This document shows positions 1 through 5,576 of a DNA stretch of 8,487 nucleotides, in pieces. Each line of letters opens with the position of its first letter. The stretch's first letter is position 1. Position numbers and translations under genes: made by a program. A model generated the notes under the pieces. The model saw nothing but the letters and a program-made list of their open reading frames with translations, ran no database searches and had not been told where the DNA came from. The stretch is taken from assembly GCA_028693695.1 (NCBI GenBank), contig JAQUUV010000083.1:1-8487 (forward strand), in the 5' to 3' direction. The stretch comes from Syntrophomonas sp. (GTDB lineage: Bacteria; Bacillota; Syntrophomonadia; Syntrophomonadales; Syntrophomonadaceae).

Positions 1-154
1 CCAGGTATTGTTCTGGCGTAATAGCACAAGAATCAGCAATCTTGGTCAGTACATTCCGATCTAATAGAAAATTCTGCCCCAATCTTTTTTTAGGGAACAG
101 TCCATATTTCTTCATTAAGTTTTTAGTCACAGATGGGGAAGCTCTATCTAGCAT
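1..154 (-). CDS. rsmA: 16S rRNA dimethyladenosine transferase RsmA (KsgA), N-terminal 51 codons, cut by window edge
   Basis: RsmA uses S-adenosylmethionine to dimethylate two adjacent adenines in the 3'-terminal helix of 16S rRNA during small-subunit maturation. Only the N-terminus is present. It contains KKYGLFPKKRLGQNFLLD (about residues 15-32), the family's hallmark N-terminal motif, in which GQNFL begins the SAM-binding region, followed by a helix ending at ITPEQYL. The GxG motif and catalytic NLPY lie beyond the left edge. The ATG at 154 is preceded by a GAGG ribosome binding site about 8 nt away, and the protein start matches the usual family start. The gene lies just downstream of a terminator and may have its own promoter in the 50-nt gap. 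Identification is firm from the motif although only a fifth of the protein is visible. Confidence 0.93.
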   Translation of the reverse strand, partial: MLDRASPSVTKNLMKKYGLFPKKRLGQNFLLDRNVLTKIADSCAITPEQYL

Positions 155-184
155 CAAATTTACCTCACTTAAATTAATCAATTT

Positions 185-190
185 ATTATA
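185..190 (-). promoter_or_regulatory. Possible -10 box for rsmA
   Basis: A perfect TATAAT on the minus strand lies about 30 nt upstream of the rsmA start codon, giving a plausible transcription start near 178. The matching -35 position falls inside the preceding terminator stem and shows no good TTGACA match, and there is no extended TGn. The site is tentative: rsmA may also be reached by read-through from the lipoprotein gene. Confidence 0.35.
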
Positions 191-201
191 CTACAAATCG
201 C

Positions 202-232
202 AAAAAACCCGGGGTTTAAAATCCCGGGTTTT
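202..232 (-). terminator. Rho-independent terminator after the YhcN/YlaJ-like lipoprotein gene
   Basis: A 10-bp perfect GC-centred stem (204-213 paired with 223-232, core CCCGGG) is followed in minus-strand sense by a run of T residues (A202-207 on the plus strand). It lies about 20 nt after the lipoprotein stop codon. The T-run on the plus-strand side is shorter (four T), so the main direction is minus. Confidence 0.88.
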
Positions 233-253
233 GAACCATTTATAAATCCGGAC

Positions 254-814
254 TTATTGCGCCCGTATGTTTTTGTTTAGCTCTTCAACATCCTGTGCAT
301 AGCTCTGCATGGGTTTGCCCTGAATGACACCTGCAGCTACATCCTGCAGTTTCTTAATCATGTCTGGATTGCTAGTAAGCAAAACCTCACTTACCATTTG
401 ATTATCCGCCATTATTTTGGATTTCACTTCATCTTTGATGCTCATTTCCTTAGTTTTATCCTGCATTATTTTCGTATCCAAATTCAAGCCAACCATTACT
501 ACTAATTTTTCGCCAATTGCACTGGATCCAGGTATACTAGTAGGGCTGGGAGTAACGGTATTTCCTGCCATTCCTGAATCGGTAGCGGAAACAACCACCG
601 TAGCCTTTTGCACCCCATTTACACCCATGGCTAGATTGGAAAAGCGGTTGGCCATGACTCTTTTTTCAGCATCATTGGTCTGCTGAGGGGTATTCATCTG
701 AGTATTGGGCTGGTTTTCAGGTACCAGCGGTTTTTGGGTCGTCTTTCCACAACCGCTAACTAAAATACTCGCGCATAAAAAAACACATAACAAGATTGTG
801 GTTATTTTTTTCAT
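254..814 (-). CDS. YhcN/YlaJ-like sporulation lipoprotein
   Basis: A predicted exported lipoprotein of 186 aa. Residues 1-21 form a type II signal peptide (MKK, hydrophobic core, lipobox LVSGC with the lipidated cysteine at 22). A polar Gln/Asn/Pro/Thr-rich linker follows (about 23-48). The folded part has the pattern of the Spore_YhcN_YlaJ family: a helix, then GVNGVQKATVVVSA (64-77), then VVMVGLNLD (105-113), then a basic helical region ending near 160 and a Gln/Glu-rich tail. Family members are known as spore inner-membrane or cortex-associated lipoproteins; their molecular role is not settled. The start was set at the ATG at 814, because GGAGGTG lies 8 nt upstream and the signal peptide begins there; a longer reading back to 940 adds an unlikely 42-residue leader that runs through a hairpin. 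Odd point: a Ser/Thr/Pro/Gly-rich stretch (about 78-101) separates the two beta-strand segments. The gene sits where rnmV is usually found. The family call rests on pattern recognition. Confidence 0.75.
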   Translation of the reverse strand: MKKITTILLCVFLCASILVSGCGKTTQKPLVPENQPNTQMNTPQQTNDAEKRVMANRFSNLAMGVNGVQKATVVVSATDSGMAGNTVTPSPTSIPGSSAIGEKLVVMVGLNLDTKIMQDKTKEMSIKDEVKSKIMADNQMVSEVLLTSNPDMIKKLQDVAAGVIQGKPMQSYAQDVEELNKNIRAQ

Positions 815-891
815 ATTCACTACACCTCCATAGGTATAGTCTTTATTTAATAATGGCTTTTCAAACGATGTAAAAAATGGCAGAAAATGAT

Positions 892-931
892 AACAGCAGG
901 GACCCACTCTGATTGGTGTATCCCTGCTGTT
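892..931 (-). terminator. Strong hairpin after yabE, possible terminator
   Basis: An 11-bp perfect inverted repeat (892-902 with 921-931; AACAGCAGGGA and its complement) with an 18-nt loop sits 26 nt after the yabE-like stop codon. The sequence following it in minus sense (TATCATTTTCTG) is only moderately T-rich, so termination may be weak. It also lies 5' of the lipoprotein gene and could act in its leader instead. Confidence 0.5.
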
Positions 932-956
932 TGTTAACAAATAAGCAATTAACTTG

Positions 957-1925
957 TTAAGGCAGAATGTAGACCTTCACATTCCGACGTCCCCAATTTA
1001 CACACTGGGTATACTCTTCCATGAAGAGGTCAATTATATTCCCTTTGACTGCACCGCCGGTATCGGCGGCCAAAGCGTAGCCATAACCTTCAATATACAA
1101 CTTGCTCCCCAGGGGAATCACCTGCGGATCGACCGCTATCATTCCCACAGCTGGGTCTTGACCGGTCGCGGTGCGATAACCAGTATAGGTATAGGCGGTA
1201 GCCTGCATGTAGCGGGCCTCGCGAAAATCCAGACGCTCTCCGCCACGAGATACAGAGGTGATATTGCCCATAGCCACAACCTTTTTCTCCGGCTGAACCA
1301 GGGTTTCCATTTTGACCAGAGTACGTTTAGCCTCCTGGCCATTGTAATAGGTTACCCGTAATGTGTTGCGGGCAATGCCGTTCTTCCCTGCTTGTAAAGT
1401 TCTGCTCAAACCCATTTCTAAGGTTGCATCAGTGGTTCTTTCCACTTGATAGGGCATTTCTTGATCTTCACTGATTTCTTTTTCTGTTACCCGAATTACT
1501 TCAATTTCCTGTTGGGGAACCACCGTCGTAACCGGCAGGGTTTTTACGATGTCTTTATCCCCTAGATTAAACCCCGCCAGGGCAATCGCCTCTTTGATGG
1601 TAATAGGCGTAGTGTAGATCTCCCTGCTTACTCCATCTGCCAGCACCTTTACATTAAATGCTCTGGTAACCGTGATTACCATATTCTTTTTGGCACCACT
1701 GTCAAGGGACGGCTCTACTATATCTTTCCCTTCTAGCTTTATTTCGTTCTTGTCTAGAATGCTACCTACAGTTCCCGCAAATAACACCCTGCTCTTGATC
1801 AACTTTCCGTCAACCTCAATTGTAACTGGCTTTTGCATGGCATAAATTAAACTACCCAGAAGCAAGCCCATAGTTAGTATGCTGGCGATCAGGATAATCC
1901 CCTTCTTAGACCAAGCAATACTCAT
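957..1925 (-). CDS. yabE: YabE/RpfB-like cell-wall protein (DUF348 x2, G5 and 3D domains)
   Basis: A secreted or membrane-anchored cell-wall protein of 322 aa, related to B. subtilis YabE and to actinobacterial RpfB. Residues 8-29 form one N-terminal hydrophobic segment, either a signal anchor or an uncleaved signal. Two DUF348 repeats follow (about 33-73 and 84-128), then a G5 domain (about 135-220, with the glycines of QAGKNGIARN at 180-183), then a C-terminal 3D domain (about 238-322). The 3D domain carries the three conserved aspartates D266 (AVDP), D288 (ADTGG) and D299 (IDLF), seen in MltA-like lytic transglycosylases and Sps-type peptidoglycan hydrolases. Peptidoglycan cleavage is therefore inferred. 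The start ATG is preceded by AAGGAGG at 6 nt. It has its own sigma-A-like promoter, so it is transcribed apart from tatD. Its position next to the tatD-metG pair is conserved in Bacillus. Confidence 0.9.
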   Translation of the reverse strand: MSIAWSKKGIILIASILTMGLLLGSLIYAMQKPVTIEVDGKLIKSRVLFAGTVGSILDKNEIKLEGKDIVEPSLDSGAKKNMVITVTRAFNVKVLADGVSREIYTTPITIKEAIALAGFNLGDKDIVKTLPVTTVVPQQEIEVIRVTEKEISEDQEMPYQVERTTDATLEMGLSRTLQAGKNGIARNTLRVTYYNGQEAKRTLVKMETLVQPEKKVVAMGNITSVSRGGERLDFREARYMQATAYTYTGYRTATGQDPAVGMIAVDPQVIPLGSKLYIEGYGYALAADTGGAVKGNIIDLFMEEYTQCVNWGRRNVKVYILP

Positions 1926-1941
1926 CTAATTCCTCCTTTAA

Positions 1942-1969
1942 TCAATATTACCCCTAAGGAAAATATTGA
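1942..1969 (-). repeat. Inverted repeat in the yabE 5' leader
   Basis: TCAATATT (1942-1949) and AATATTGA (1962-1969) form an 8-bp inverted repeat with a 12-nt loop. In the predicted yabE transcript this hairpin would begin within a few nucleotides of the 5' end and stop 3-4 nt before the Shine-Dalgarno sequence (1932-1938). It is AT-rich and so of modest stability; it could also be an operator. Confidence 0.4.
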
Positions 1970-1978
1970 AGTACTTCT

Positions 1979-2008
1979 ATTCTATGCTTAATAGTACAAA
2001 AATGTCAA
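1979..2008 (-). promoter_or_regulatory. Sigma-A-like promoter of yabE
   Basis: On the minus strand a perfect -35 TTGACA (2008-2003) is followed after 18 nt by TAGAAT (1984-1979), five of six matches to TATAAT. This predicts a start near 1972 and a leader of about 47 nt. It is the best -35/-10 pair seen in the 1926-2143 gap. Confidence 0.65.
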
Positions 2009-2143
2009 AATCAATGGTGTTTTATGGTTCTTGTTCAATATTTTACCTAGGGTTTTTGCAGACATAGCTATTAATATTATTATCCTTTGTTTTTTATTTT
2101 ATTCCTAAAATTACAAATTGTTTGTAGAAAGAGATATTTTCCC

Positions 2144-2177
2144 AAAAAAATATTAGGGCTTATTCAGCCCTAATATT
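2144..2177 (-). terminator. Rho-independent terminator of the metG-tatD operon
   Basis: A 12-bp perfect stem (2149-2160 with 2166-2177; AATATTAGGGCT and its complement) with a 5-nt loop is followed in minus sense by seven T residues. It lies 29 nt after the tatD stop codon. This is the clearest terminator in the window and separates metG-tatD from yabE. Confidence 0.93.
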
Positions 2178-2205
2178 GCATATCTATTCAGTTAAAGACA
2201 ATTTT

Positions 2206-2976
2206 CTAGTTTTTTATACGGTATACTTCTCGGGCATTACGACCGGTCAGATAAGCAATTTCATCCGGGTGCTGCTGGCGAAGTTCGGCCATTTTCTGTA
2301 CTACAAAGCGAACATGGGCCGGCTCATTCAGTTTGCCTCGCAATGGTTCCGGGGTCAAGTAAGGACAGTCCGTTTCAACCAATAGCCGGTTTTGAGGTAT
2401 TTTGGTGACCACTTCCTGAGCCTTCTTAGCATTTTTGTAAGTCAAGGGACCTGCAAAGGATATATAAAAACCTTCCTTTATCGACTCCATTGCCAAGGGC
2501 AGGTTACCGGAGAAGCAATGCATGATTCCCCCGTTTTTACCAGCCTTTTGTTTTTTTACAATGTCCATTACATCCTGGTTCGCATCACGGTCATGAATTA
2601 TAATGGGCTTCCCTATCTCATGGGCCAGCTTGATCTGTTCTATGAAGGCCTCTTGCTGCTTATCCCGCGGGGAAAGGTCGCGATAATAATCCAGTCCGAT
2701 TTCCCCGATAGCTACTACTCTAGGGTCTTTGGCCAAATCCCTGAGTTTCCCCAACGTCTCGTAGGTTAGCGTTTCGGCATCATGGGGGTGTATCCCCACC
2801 GCTGCGTATATCTGCTTATATTTCCGAGCCAGCAGCACTGCTTCCTGGGACGATGGCAAATCGTAACCCACACAGATTATCTTCTCTACTCCGGCCTCTT
2901 GAGCGCGACCAAGCACATCATCCAGGTTTTCCCGCAGTTTCTTATCCTGTACGTGGGCATGGGTATCAATTATCAT
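2206..2976 (-). CDS. tatD: TatD-family metal-dependent DNase
   Basis: A 256-aa TIM-barrel metallohydrolase of the TatD family (B. subtilis YabD). Homologues are Mg-dependent 3'-5' exonucleases acting on single-stranded DNA and RNA, linked to DNA repair, and also show D-aminoacyl-tRNA deacylase-like or other phosphohydrolase activity. Metal ligands are all present: H6 and H8 (DTHAH), E92 (GEIGLDYYRD), H128 (IIHDRDA), H153 (MHCFSG) and D203 (ETDCPYLTPEP); GIHPHDA is at 61-67. Length is normal for the family. The start is ATG 2976; a TTG directly before it (2979) is equally close to the AAGGGGAG ribosome binding site and would add one residue. The gene follows metG by 22 nt and shares its transcript, a linkage kept across Firmicutes. 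Confidence 0.94.
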   Translation of the reverse strand: MIIDTHAHVQDKKLRENLDDVLGRAQEAGVEKIICVGYDLPSSQEAVLLARKYKQIYAAVGIHPHDAETLTYETLGKLRDLAKDPRVVAIGEIGLDYYRDLSPRDKQQEAFIEQIKLAHEIGKPIIIHDRDANQDVMDIVKKQKAGKNGGIMHCFSGNLPLAMESIKEGFYISFAGPLTYKNAKKAQEVVTKIPQNRLLVETDCPYLTPEPLRGKLNEPAHVRFVVQKMAELRQQHPDEIAYLTGRNAREVYRIKN

Positions 2977-2998
2977 CAAAGTTCTCTCTCCCCTTAGC

Positions 2999-4960
2999 CT
3001 ATTTCACACGATTACCAGAGGCAATATCTTTGGTAACGGTTAAGGCATCCACATATTGGTCGTCTGATGCCGCCAAAATCATACCATAGGACATAACTCC
3101 CCTGAGTTTGGTGGGCTTTAAGTTGGCGACCACAACTACTTTCTTGCCAACCAGATCTTCGGGGGCATAATGTTTGGCAATTCCGGATACCACGGTACGC
3201 TCTTCTTCGCCCAGCTTAACCCTAAGAATAAGCAGTTTATCAGCCTTCTCCATCTTCTCGCAGGAAATTACTTCCGCCACTCTGAGGTCAATCTTGGCAA
3301 AATCCTCAATGCTTATATACTCATCTTTTACTTCCGGTTTTTCCGTTTCCGCTTTTTCCACCGGTGCCGACGTTTTAACCTCTTTTATCTCTTCCACTGG
3401 CTCGTCCTCCCTCAGGGTTTTTATATCAATACGCGGGAACAGTGATTCGCCCTTAGCCACCTGGGTTTCGGCTCTGGTCATCCCCCAAATCCCGGCATCT
3501 TCCCATTTAACTTCTTCTCCTTGGACCCATAGTCCCAACTGCTTATTGGCTCGCTCCATAAGAGTGGGCATGGTGGGTGCGGTCAGAATAAGGGCTATGC
3601 GTATACACTCGAGCAGATTATACATAACCGCCGCTAGCCTTCCCTGTTGGCCATCATTTTTCGCTAACAGCCATGGGGCAGTCTCATCAATATATTTATT
3701 AGCCCGCGATACCAGTCGAGAGGTAGCAATCAAATAGGCAGAGAAATCTAGTTTTTCTAGCTTTTCGGTCGCTTCAGCATAAGCCTGCCCTGCACTAGCC
3801 TGCATTTCCTCGTCCAGGGCGGCAGCTTCACGTGTCTCGGGTATGACACCTCCAAAATATTTAATAATCATAGCCACCGTGCGGCTGATTAGATTGCCCA
3901 AATCATTGGCCAAGTCCGCATTAATACGGGTAGCCAGCATTTCTTCTGAATACAGTCCGTCCTGGCCGAAGCTCATCTCCTTGAGCAAGTAATAGCGAAC
4001 CGCATCCACTCCGTATTTTTGCACCAGGATCAGAGGATCAATCACATTGCCCTTGGACTTAGACATCTTGCTGCCATCCAGAAGCATCCACCCGTGACCG
4101 AATACCTGCTTAGGAAGCGGCAAATCCATCGCCATTAACATAATCGGCCATATAATGGCATGAAAACGCAAGATATCTTTACCGATAAGGTGCACATCAG
4201 CAGGCCAGTAACGGAAATTGCTGTCCTGACTCTCCTCACCATAGCCAATGGCGCTCAAGTAGTTTATCAGAGCATCAAACCACACATATACTACGTGCTT
4301 ATCATCAAACGGTACCGGCACCCCCCAGCGGAAACTGGTTCGGGACACACAGAGGTCATCCAGCCCGCTCTTTATAAAACTAAGCACTTCGTTTTTACGA
4401 GACTCCGGTTGAATAAAGTGGGGGTGTTGCTCTATATATTCTAGGAGCCGGGGCGCATATTTGTCCATCTTGAAGAAATAACTTTCTTCCTTTAGCACTT
4501 CCACCTCTCGTCCACAGTCCGGGCACTTGCCATCTTTCAACTGACGTTCGGTAAAAAAGGTTTCACAGGGAGTACAGTACCAGCCCTGGTATTCGGATTT
4601 AAATATATCCCCCTGTTCATAGACCTTTTGAAAAATCTTTTGTACTACCTTTTCATGACGCTCTTGCGTGGTACGAATAAAATCATTGTTGGAAATCAGC
4701 AGAGCCTGCCATAATTCGCGAATATTTTTTACAATTCCATCCACATAGACAATCGGTTCCATGCCCTTCTCCCGAGCGGCCCGCTCTATTTTTTGCCCAT
4801 GCTCGTCCGTACCCGTAAGGTAAAACACGTCACAGCCCTGCATCCGCTTGAACCGGGCCATACAGTCTGCTGCCACCGTCGTATAGGCATGTCCAATATG
4901 TAGATTGTCGCTGGGGTAATAAATTGGGGTAGTAATATAATAGTTTTTCTTCTCCTGCAT
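2999..4960 (-). CDS. metG: Methionyl-tRNA synthetase with C-terminal tRNA-binding domain
   Basis: A class I aminoacyl-tRNA synthetase of 653 aa that charges tRNA-Met with methionine and ATP in the cytoplasm. The order is: HIGH signature (21-24, in LHIGHAYTT), connective peptide with one zinc knuckle (C129, C132, C146, C149), the active-site YVWFDALINYLSAIGY block (225-240), KMSKS loop (298-302), an alpha-helical anticodon-binding domain (about 345-510), an Glu/Lys/Pro-rich linker (about 515-546), and a Trbp111-type OB-fold tRNA-binding domain (about 550-653) with the dimer-forming SYGMILAAS. This is the MetG1/MetS form usual in Firmicutes. The ATG at 4960 has GGAGGG 6 nt upstream; a reading extended to 5035 adds a hydrophobic leader not found in the family. 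Leads the metG-tatD operon. No T-box or SAM riboswitch motif is seen upstream. Confidence 0.97.
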   Translation of the reverse strand: MQEKKNYYITTPIYYPSDNLHIGHAYTTVAADCMARFKRMQGCDVFYLTGTDEHGQKIERAAREKGMEPIVYVDGIVKNIRELWQALLISNNDFIRTTQERHEKVVQKIFQKVYEQGDIFKSEYQGWYCTPCETFFTERQLKDGKCPDCGREVEVLKEESYFFKMDKYAPRLLEYIEQHPHFIQPESRKNEVLSFIKSGLDDLCVSRTSFRWGVPVPFDDKHVVYVWFDALINYLSAIGYGEESQDSNFRYWPADVHLIGKDILRFHAIIWPIMLMAMDLPLPKQVFGHGWMLLDGSKMSKSKGNVIDPLILVQKYGVDAVRYYLLKEMSFGQDGLYSEEMLATRINADLANDLGNLISRTVAMIIKYFGGVIPETREAAALDEEMQASAGQAYAEATEKLEKLDFSAYLIATSRLVSRANKYIDETAPWLLAKNDGQQGRLAAVMYNLLECIRIALILTAPTMPTLMERANKQLGLWVQGEEVKWEDAGIWGMTRAETQVAKGESLFPRIDIKTLREDEPVEEIKEVKTSAPVEKAETEKPEVKDEYISIEDFAKIDLRVAEVISCEKMEKADKLLILRVKLGEEERTVVSGIAKHYAPEDLVGKKVVVVANLKPTKLRGVMSYGMILAASDDQYVDALTVTKDIASGNRVK

Positions 4961-5016
4961 GTTGGTCCCTCCATTAATAAACAATAATAAACAACTAAAC
5001 AAGGTATATTCTGTGT

Positions 5017-5025
5017 ATTTTACCA
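5017..5025 (-). promoter_or_regulatory. Extended -10 promoter of metG
   Basis: TGG directly followed by TAAAAT on the minus strand (5025-5017) gives an extended -10 element. The -35 position has no good TTGACA match, which is tolerated with an extended -10. A start near 5010 would give a leader of about 50 nt before the metG ATG. Confidence 0.45.
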
Positions 5026-5073
5026 CAAAACGCAATTCTTATCCCCTACTCCTATACAAAGGTATTATTATAT

Positions 5074-5145
5074 CTAATATCTTTGCTTGAAGGTACCTGT
5101 CGGGCTGAAAACTGCTCCGGACTTTAGCAAGGTGATTCCATCCAT
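5074..5145 (-). CDS. Possible 23-codon small ORF upstream of metG
   Basis: An ATG-started ORF of 23 codons ending in TAG. The predicted peptide begins MDGITLLKSG and ends in TFKQRY, with FSPTG between; it is mildly basic and has no membrane segment. AAAAGGA lies 4 nt before the ATG, a short but usable spacing. The ORF coincides with a GC-richer patch inside otherwise AT-rich intergenic DNA, which is why it was noted. It lies upstream of the likely metG promoter, so it would need its own transcript. No family is recognised. An ORF this short can easily arise by chance. Confidence 0.2.
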   Translation of the reverse strand: MDGITLLKSGAVFSPTGTFKQRY

Positions 5146-5233
5146 AATATCCTTTTGAATCCGTTAATAATGCATAATTTCCAATTCCATGTTCTATAAA
5201 CTTATTTATTGTACTTTTTTGTCATAAAATAGC

Positions 5234-5262
5234 TTGACTATTTCTACCAATTCTGGTATCGT
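5234..5262 (+). promoter_or_regulatory. Sigma-A-like promoter of the abrB-like gene
   Basis: TTGACT (5234-5239), a 17-nt spacer and TATCGT (5257-5262) preceded by TGG, which makes an extended -10. The predicted start near 5269 gives a leader of about 38 nt. B. subtilis abrB is autorepressed; a bound site here is possible, but AbrB has no simple consensus that could be read from sequence. Confidence 0.6.
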
Positions 5263-5307
5263 TTGCAGTGGATAAACATCCAAGATGTAACGAAGGAGGG
5301 AAATGCT

Positions 5308-5559
5308 ATGATGAAATCAACTGGTGTGGTAAGAAGAGTGGACGAGCTGGGTCGTATTGTTATTCCCATTGAGCTAAGACGTACTATGGGAATCGAAGAA
5401 AAGGATGCGCTGGAGATCTATGTTGACGCTGAAAAGATAATCCTTAAAAAATATGAACCTGCTTGCATCTTTTGTGGCAATGCCGAGGATGTAGCAAATT
5501 ACAAAGGCAAAAATCTTTGTAAGAGCTGCCTAACCGAGCTGGCAAAACACATCGGCTAG
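5308..5559 (+). CDS. abrB: AbrB/Abh-family transition-state regulator with C-terminal cysteine pairs
   Basis: A small DNA-binding regulator of 83 aa. Residues 1-50 form the swapped-hairpin AbrB DNA-binding domain, with the hallmark VRRVDELGRIVIPIELRRTMGI (8-29) and DALEIYVDAEKIILKKYEP following, nearly the same as B. subtilis AbrB, a global repressor of post-exponential genes. The C-terminus differs from Bacillus: C53-x2-C56 and C71-x2-C74 form a probable zinc-binding knuckle, as in many clostridial AbrB homologues. The start was set at ATG 5308, 7 nt after AAGGAGGG (5293-5300); the adjacent ATG at 5311 is also possible, and a TTG at 5263 would place the ribosome binding site inside the gene. 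Monocistronic with its own promoter; converges on rsmI. Whether it is the functional AbrB, Abh or another paralogue cannot be told from this window. Confidence 0.92.
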   Translation: MMKSTGVVRRVDELGRIVIPIELRRTMGIEEKDALEIYVDAEKIILKKYEPACIFCGNAEDVANYKGKNLCKSCLTELAKHIG

Positions 5560-5576
5560 TTCAGGCTAAGCCGTCA

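Larger units (their letters stand above)
4961..5307. other. Divergent metG-abrB intergenic region
   Basis: This 347-nt stretch contains the leaders of metG (minus) and abrB (plus), each with a recognisable promoter. It is AT-rich at both ends, with a GC-richer block at about 5084-5142 that coincides with a possible 23-codon ORF on the minus strand. A TATAAT-like box on the minus strand (5072-5067) lacks a -35 partner. No T-box (AGGGTGG...), SAM riboswitch or other leader RNA was recognised, and the metG leader of about 50 nt would be too short to hold one. Confidence 0.6.

Noticed and set aside
815..940. Upstream extension of the lipoprotein gene to 940
   Set aside because: The signal peptide and a strong ribosome binding site place the start at 814; the extension reads through the hairpin at 892-931.
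931..960. TTGTTAACAA palindrome and nearby TTGTTAA as a possible operator pair
   Set aside because: Short AT-rich palindromes are common in this composition, and the second copy lies at the yabE stop codon; nothing else supports a binding site.
954..1361. 135-codon plus-strand ORF opposite yabE
   Set aside because: It lies wholly antisense to the 3D and G5 domain codons, has no family features and no ribosome binding site; it is a shadow of yabE.
2009..2143. Possible gene or RNA in the AT-rich yabE-tatD gap
   Set aside because: No ORF with a ribosome binding site, no stable stem apart from the tatD terminator, and very biased AT composition; it looks like plain upstream promoter DNA.
3174..3737. 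187-codon plus-strand ORF opposite metG
   Set aside because: Serine-rich antisense translation of the metG helical and linker codons, with no recognisable domain.
4961..5035. Upstream extension of metG to 5035
   Set aside because: The extension covers the likely -10 element and ribosome binding site, and is not seen in methionyl-tRNA synthetases.
4961..5145. T-box or SAM riboswitch upstream of metG
   Set aside because: No T-box AGGGTGG-type motif, specifier hairpin or SAM core was seen, and the likely leader of about 50 nt is too short.
5553..5573. Bidirectional terminator between abrB and rsmI
   Set aside because: The stem is only 5 bp with an 11-nt loop and there is no T-run on either side.
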